64,000 bases of DNA from CAVPEW01 sp963703565 (GTDB lineage: Bacteria > Actinomycetota > Acidimicrobiia > Acidimicrobiales > VFJN01): positions 1 to 64,000 of the forward strand of contig CAVPEW010000075.1 in assembly GCA_963703565.1 (NCBI GenBank), given 5' to 3'. Within the stretch, counting starts at the first letter, position 1. The number at the start of each line of letters is the position of its first letter. Positions 60,624-64,000 of this stretch are shown in pieces. The notes under the pieces are model-generated. The model worked only from the letters and a program-made list of their open reading frames with translations, ran no database searches and was not told the DNA's origin. Both the position numbers and the translations under genes were made by a program.

Positions 60624-61048
60624 GGGCGCGCCGGCACGCCGTCGCCGATCGCCGCGATGTGACCGGCGACGGGCCCCGGGCCCCGGAAGGGGGACAAGCC
60701 TCGCCGGGGCAGGCGAGCGTCGAGCTGGCGCTAGCGCTGCCGCTGGTCGCACTGCTCCTGCTGGCGGTGCTCCAGGTGGCGCTGGTGGCGCGAGACGTCG
60801 TGCTGGTCGGCCACGCCGGTCGGGAGGCAGCCCGGGCGGCGGCGGTGGGAGAGGACCCGACCACCGCTGCCCGGGCGTCGGGTGGGCTCGACCCGAAGCG
60901 TCTTCGCGTCACGGTGAGGGGAGGGCGGCGCAGCGGGGCGCGGGCCGATGTGGAGGTGACCTACCGGATCCCGACCGATCTGGCCTTCGTAGGGCGATTG
61001 CTACCGGAACTTCCTGTTCATACCACTGTGCGCGCTCGAATCGAGTAG
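60620..61048 (+). CDS. TadE-like minor pseudopilin
   Basis: GTG 60620 overlaps the pilin stop by four bases (GTGA). TadE-type signature GQASVELALALPLVALLLLAV (core QASVELALALPLVALLLL), then ALVARDVVLVGHAGREAARAA (core VLVGHAGREAARAA), and an exported beta-rich tail (VEVTYRIPTD). 142 residues. Last gene of the apparent pilus operon; 154 bases follow before the LPKTG gene. Confidence 0.83.
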   Translation: MRARRHAVADRRDVTGDGPRAPEGGQASPGQASVELALALPLVALLLLAVLQVALVARDVVLVGHAGREAARAAAVGEDPTTAARASGGLDPKRLRVTVRGGRRSGARADVEVTYRIPTDLAFVGRLLPELPVHTTVRARIE

Positions 61049-61202
61049 GTTCACCGCACCATCTGCTCCGGCGGAGCAGGAACTTCGCGCGTTGCGTCGA
61101 ACTCCGCCCGAGTAGCGGGGCGATCCGCTGCGCTCGGATCCGCTCGCCAGCCGTGGCAGCACACAGAGAGATCCCGGTCAGCCGGGGGAACGGAGTCCCA
61201 AG

Positions 61203-62549
61203 ATGAAGAGGCGCCTCGCAGGCGCGGTCAGTGTCGGCGTCGTGGCCACCGCGCTGGTGGCCGGACCCGCCGGAGCCGCCCCCCCCGATCCCTACGCTGC
61301 AGGTGGTCGCGCAACCGCCCTCCAGCTCAGCGTCGGCCTGCTCGACCTCGACCTCACCGCCGCCGATGCCAGCGCTGCGATCAACTCCTCGCCCAAGGCC
61401 ATCGCCGACGGCCAAGCACTGGCCACCCCCCTGTTCAGCACCGACGGAGCACCTTCGCAGGCCCCCGGCGGGGCGGCCTCCAACGAGGCTTGCGAGGTCG
61501 ACCAGAACCTGATCGACCTGCTCGGGGTGCAGATCGCCTGCGTGAACACCACCGCCTCGGTGGACGGCGGCCCTTCGGCCACCTCCGACAGCGGCGAGAT
61601 CGTGCTCGAGGTGGGCCTGCCCGCCGGCGGCCTTCCCACCCTTCCCGGCCTCGGTGGAACCGGCACCGGCAGCGTCACCGACCTGCTCGAGGGCCTGCTC
61701 GGCGGGCTGCTCGGCGGCCTTCCCGGTGGTGGGACCCTGCCCGATCTCGGTGGCATCTTCGGCACCCAGCTCGACGTGCTGCTCGGCGGGCTGCTCGGCG
61801 GCGACGGCCCGCTCCTGCGGGTCACGGTCGCCCCCGACGAGGTGCAGGCCCGGGCCAACGACACCGACGGCGTGATGGCCCACGCCCTGTCCCAGGGAGC
61901 CGTGATCGAGGTGCTCCCCTCGGCCGACGACGCCTTGCTGACCCTCACGGTCGGCCGGTCGGAGGTGACAGTCAACCGCGACGCCAAGACCGGCGCCCCG
62001 ACGACCGACATCAACCCGGCTCCGATCGACGTCCAGCTCGGCGGCGGCCTGCTCGGCATCCTGGGCGACGTGTTGGGAGGCGTGGGGCTGTCCGACCTGC
62101 TCAACGACACCACCGCCCAGCTGACCAGCTTGAACCTGCTGCAGTGCGGCAATGCCGCCAACCCGCTGGCCGACATCATCTGCCTCGACGTGGCGGCCGC
62201 CGAGAACCTGACCCAGGCCCGCGCCACCGAGCTCGGCTACGACTTCGGGCCGGGAACCACCGGCGGCCGGGCCTCGGCAGTGGGCATCGAGCTGCTGTCG
62301 CTGCTCAACAACGGGACGCCCGCGGTCGACCTCGCCGTGGCGGAGAGCTCCGCCGCAGCCAACTCGGGCACCGTGCTCGCCGGGCCACCGGCAGGTCCGG
62401 GCGCCGGCACACCCGCCGACAACGCTCGCGGCACCCTTCCCAAGACCGGTGGAGACCCGGTCCCGATGGCAGCATTGGGTGGCATCGTCGCCCTTGCCCT
62501 CGTCGGGCTGGCCCTCACCCGGCGGGCCGGGGCCGGCGTCTCCCGCTGA
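61203..62549 (+). CDS. LPKTG-anchored secreted protein, Leu/Gly rich
   Basis: Signal peptide at residues 1-25 (cleavage near AGAAPPD), a mature region of about 370 residues containing Leu/Gly-rich segments (LLEGLLGGLLGGLPGGG, VLLGGLLGGDG, LGGGLLGILGDVLGGVG), and at the C-terminus LPKTGG, a membrane helix and a basic tail (RRAG): a complete sortase sorting signal. 448 residues. Two cysteine pairs (ACEVDQ, QIACV; QCGN, IICL) may form disulfides. The sortase gene is directly downstream and presumably attaches it to the wall. Confidence 0.85.
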   Translation: MKRRLAGAVSVGVVATALVAGPAGAAPPDPYAAGGRATALQLSVGLLDLDLTAADASAAINSSPKAIADGQALATPLFSTDGAPSQAPGGAASNEACEVDQNLIDLLGVQIACVNTTASVDGGPSATSDSGEIVLEVGLPAGGLPTLPGLGGTGTGSVTDLLEGLLGGLLGGLPGGGTLPDLGGIFGTQLDVLLGGLLGGDGPLLRVTVAPDEVQARANDTDGVMAHALSQGAVIEVLPSADDALLTLTVGRSEVTVNRDAKTGAPTTDINPAPIDVQLGGGLLGILGDVLGGVGLSDLLNDTTAQLTSLNLLQCGNAANPLADIICLDVAAAENLTQARATELGYDFGPGTTGGRASAVGIELLSLLNNGTPAVDLAVAESSAAANSGTVLAGPPAGPGAGTPADNARGTLPKTGGDPVPMAALGGIVALALVGLALTRRAGAGVSR

Positions 62550-62565
62550 CGCAACAACCGACCCG

Positions 62566-62603
62566 ACGGCCCGCCCCCGACGCTGCTGTGGGGGGCGGGC
62601 CGT
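62566..62603 (+). terminator. 13-bp hairpin between the LPKTG gene and the sortase gene
   Basis: 62566-62578 pairs perfectly with 62591-62603 around a 12-base loop, 17 bases after the stop. A short TCCACTT follows. A partial terminator that separates expression of the two genes is likely. Confidence 0.65.
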
Positions 62604-62627
62604 TCCACTTGCTCACCGCATGCCCCG

Positions 62628-63392
62628 ATGACGCTGTCCACCGAGCTCCTCGCCGCCGCCCTCATCGTCGTCGTCGCCTCCGCTCTCAGCGTGTACGCAC
62701 CGCTGGCGCGCCGAGGTGCGACACCCCCTGCGCCTGATCCCACGGGCGCGAGATCCGGCGGTCCCCTCCGACCGGTCGTCGGCCTCCTACGCCGGAGGCC
62801 GTTGGCCCGCGTAGCCCTCACCGCCTGCTGGAGCGGTCTGTTGGTCGGCGCCGTGGCGACGGTCGGCTACCCGTTCTGGACCAACCTGGTCCAGAGCCGG
62901 ATCCAGTCCCGCCTCGACCGTGAGCTCGCCAGCCCCGACCTCGCCGATGCCTACCGCTCCGGCACCCTCGAGGAGGGCGACGGCCTGACGCGGATACTCA
63001 TCGACGACATCGACGTCGATGTGGTCGTCGTGGAGGGCACCTCGTCGAGCGCGCTTCGCGCCGGCGCCGGGCACTACCCGGCCTCCCCCCTGCCCTGCGA
63101 GGTCGGCAACGTGGCCATCGCCGGGCACCGCACCACGTATGGCCGGCCGTTCCACAATGTCGATCTCCTCCGGCCGGGATCGAGGATCCGCCTGGAGACG
63201 CCCATCGGTTCGTGCACCTACTCGGTGCGGGCTGAGCCGTTCCCGATCGCTCCTACCGAGGTTGGGGTCGTGGCCAACACACCGGACCGTGCCATGCTCA
63301 CCCTCACGACATGCCACCCGAAGGGCTCCGCCCGCCAACGCCTGGTCGTGCAGGCCGACCTGGTGTCCGCCCACACGGGACAACGCGCTTGA
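62628..63392 (+). CDS. Class E-like sortase
   Basis: Membrane transpeptidase anchoring LPXTG proteins. Helices near residues 6-25 and 66-84 (LLVGAVATVGYPFW), then the sortase barrel with the catalytic His in NVAIAGHRTTYGRPFHNVDLL (core IAGHRTTYGRPFHN), Cys in MLTLTTCHPKGSA and Arg in RQRLVVQADL. The TLTTCHP and downstream Arg fit class E/D enzymes of high-G+C Gram-positives. 254 residues from ATG 62628. The preceding gene is a likely substrate. Confidence 0.88.
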   Translation: MTLSTELLAAALIVVVASALSVYAPLARRGATPPAPDPTGARSGGPLRPVVGLLRRRPLARVALTACWSGLLVGAVATVGYPFWTNLVQSRIQSRLDRELASPDLADAYRSGTLEEGDGLTRILIDDIDVDVVVVEGTSSSALRAGAGHYPASPLPCEVGNVAIAGHRTTYGRPFHNVDLLRPGSRIRLETPIGSCTYSVRAEPFPIAPTEVGVVANTPDRAMLTLTTCHPKGSARQRLVVQADLVSAHTGQRA

Positions 63393-64000
63393 ACCCCCGT
63401 CGGGCACCTCTGCGCGTCGCGCCGCGCGGGCCGGTTGGCCGCTCCGCTCTCGGGGCCACGGTCGCCGCTGTCGCCGCTGTCGTGTTGGGCAGCGGTGTCG
63501 CCCGGGCCGACGACCCCCCGCCCGGGTGGGACGGCACGGGGTTCACCGCCCCTGCCGACGGGGCCACGTCCACCGAGTCGCAGGTGCTCGCCGCAGGGGT
63601 GGCCAAGAACGTCCTGCCCATCCTGGGTGACGGCCCCGACCTGTCGGTCGGCGCCGTGCCCACCGCTGACCTGGCAGCCGGGTGCAGCGCCCCCGCACCG
63701 ATCGATGCCGAGGTGACCCGCCGCCCGGACCAGCCCCGGGTCTTCGACTTCCGCGCGGGACTGGGCTTCCAGTGCAACGGCGCCTATCGGCTGGATCTGC
63801 TCCTTACCGTGGCCGGTCAGCCGGGAGGCACACTCGCCACCCGTCAGATCCGCGTCGCCGCGCCAGGCCCTCCCGTCACCGGAGTGGCCGCCGCCGCCGA
63901 GGGTCGGACCGTGCTGATCCGCTGGGAGCGACCCGAGAACGCGCCGCCCGATCTCCTGGGCTACCGAGTCGAGCGGACCGACGCCACCGGCGCGGTCGTG
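63389..64000 (+). CDS. Secreted protein with a fibronectin type III domain (runs off the window)
   Basis: TTG 63389 overlaps the sortase stop by four bases. A basic N-terminus and signal peptide ending near GVARADDPP are followed by an extracytoplasmic region, then a fibronectin type III start (PPVTGVAAAAEGRTVLIRWERP core VTGVAAAAEGRTVLIRW, YRVERTDATG). 204 residues are visible and the frame is still open at the window end. Probably a surface protein acting with the LPKTG protein; no sorting signal is visible in the part present. Confidence 0.75.
   Translation, partial: MNPRRAPLRVAPRGPVGRSALGATVAAVAAVVLGSGVARADDPPPGWDGTGFTAPADGATSTESQVLAAGVAKNVLPILGDGPDLSVGAVPTADLAAGCSAPAPIDAEVTRRPDQPRVFDFRAGLGFQCNGAYRLDLLLTVAGQPGGTLATRQIRVAAPGPPVTGVAAAAEGRTVLIRWERPENAPPDLLGYRVERTDATGAVV

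Overview
This window is about 70% G+C bacterial chromosome. It reads as an actinobacterium: a WhiB protein, a paired ArsA/GET3 ATPase locus beside whiB and a class A penicillin-binding protein, ergothioneine genes, an actinobacterial-type acyl-CoA carboxylase epsilon subunit, GlnA2/GlnE/GlnR-like nitrogen genes, a Tad pilus locus with a class E-like sortase, and many leaderless-type genes. A member of Acidimicrobiia or a neighbouring deep actinobacterial lineage is my best guess. That placement is inference, because no rRNA gene is present. I see no prophage, CRISPR array, insertion sequence or rRNA operon.

Layout. 1-6.4 kb: partial acyl-CoA dehydrogenase, FKBP lipoprotein, LigC-type DNA ligase, propionyl-CoA carboxylase beta and epsilon subunits, metallophosphoesterase, class III CoA-transferase. 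6.4-13.3 kb (mostly minus): egtD-egtB, a degenerate GGDEF protein overlapping an ethylmalonyl-CoA mutase, aat, 3-hydroxyacyl-CoA dehydrogenase. 13.4-18.8 kb: S51-like protein, PAS histidine kinase, second FKBP, lysC, asd. 18.9-23 kb: a lipoprotein/membrane pair divergent from a two-component system, tRNA-Pro(CGG), a receiver protein and an STAS protein. 23-34.3 kb: ArsA pair, NfeD protein, WhiB, thioesterase, PBP1, an inactive trypsin-like membrane protein, FxsA, a metallo-beta-lactamase-fold hydrolase and an unusual HTH-PAS-kinase-like protein. 34.3-41.2 kb: Fe-S biogenesis genes (Mrp, SufR-like, A-type carrier), hypotheticals, and a [2Fe-2S]/molybdopterin-domain fusion with RidA. 41.2-53.8 kb: nitrogen island with a GlnR-like regulator, GlnA2, GSII, GSI, then GlnE and NadE. 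53.9-64 kb: ECF sigma and putative anti-sigma, group 2 sigma factor, Tad pilus genes, an LPKTG surface protein and its sortase.

How the genes work together. Three glutamine synthetases, their adenylyltransferase GlnE and a GlnR-like regulator make 41.2-51.5 kb a compact nitrogen-assimilation island. The carboxylase, mutase, CoA-transferase and dehydrogenases belong to propionyl-, ethylmalonyl- and hydroxyacyl-CoA metabolism. The Tad operon builds a type IVc pilus, and the sortase downstream probably anchors the LPKTG protein to the wall.

Caution. At least eight conserved genes are broken by single-base indels that, once removed, give full-length family-typical proteins. I read these mostly as sequence errors, not gene decay, and annotate each such gene as one unit.
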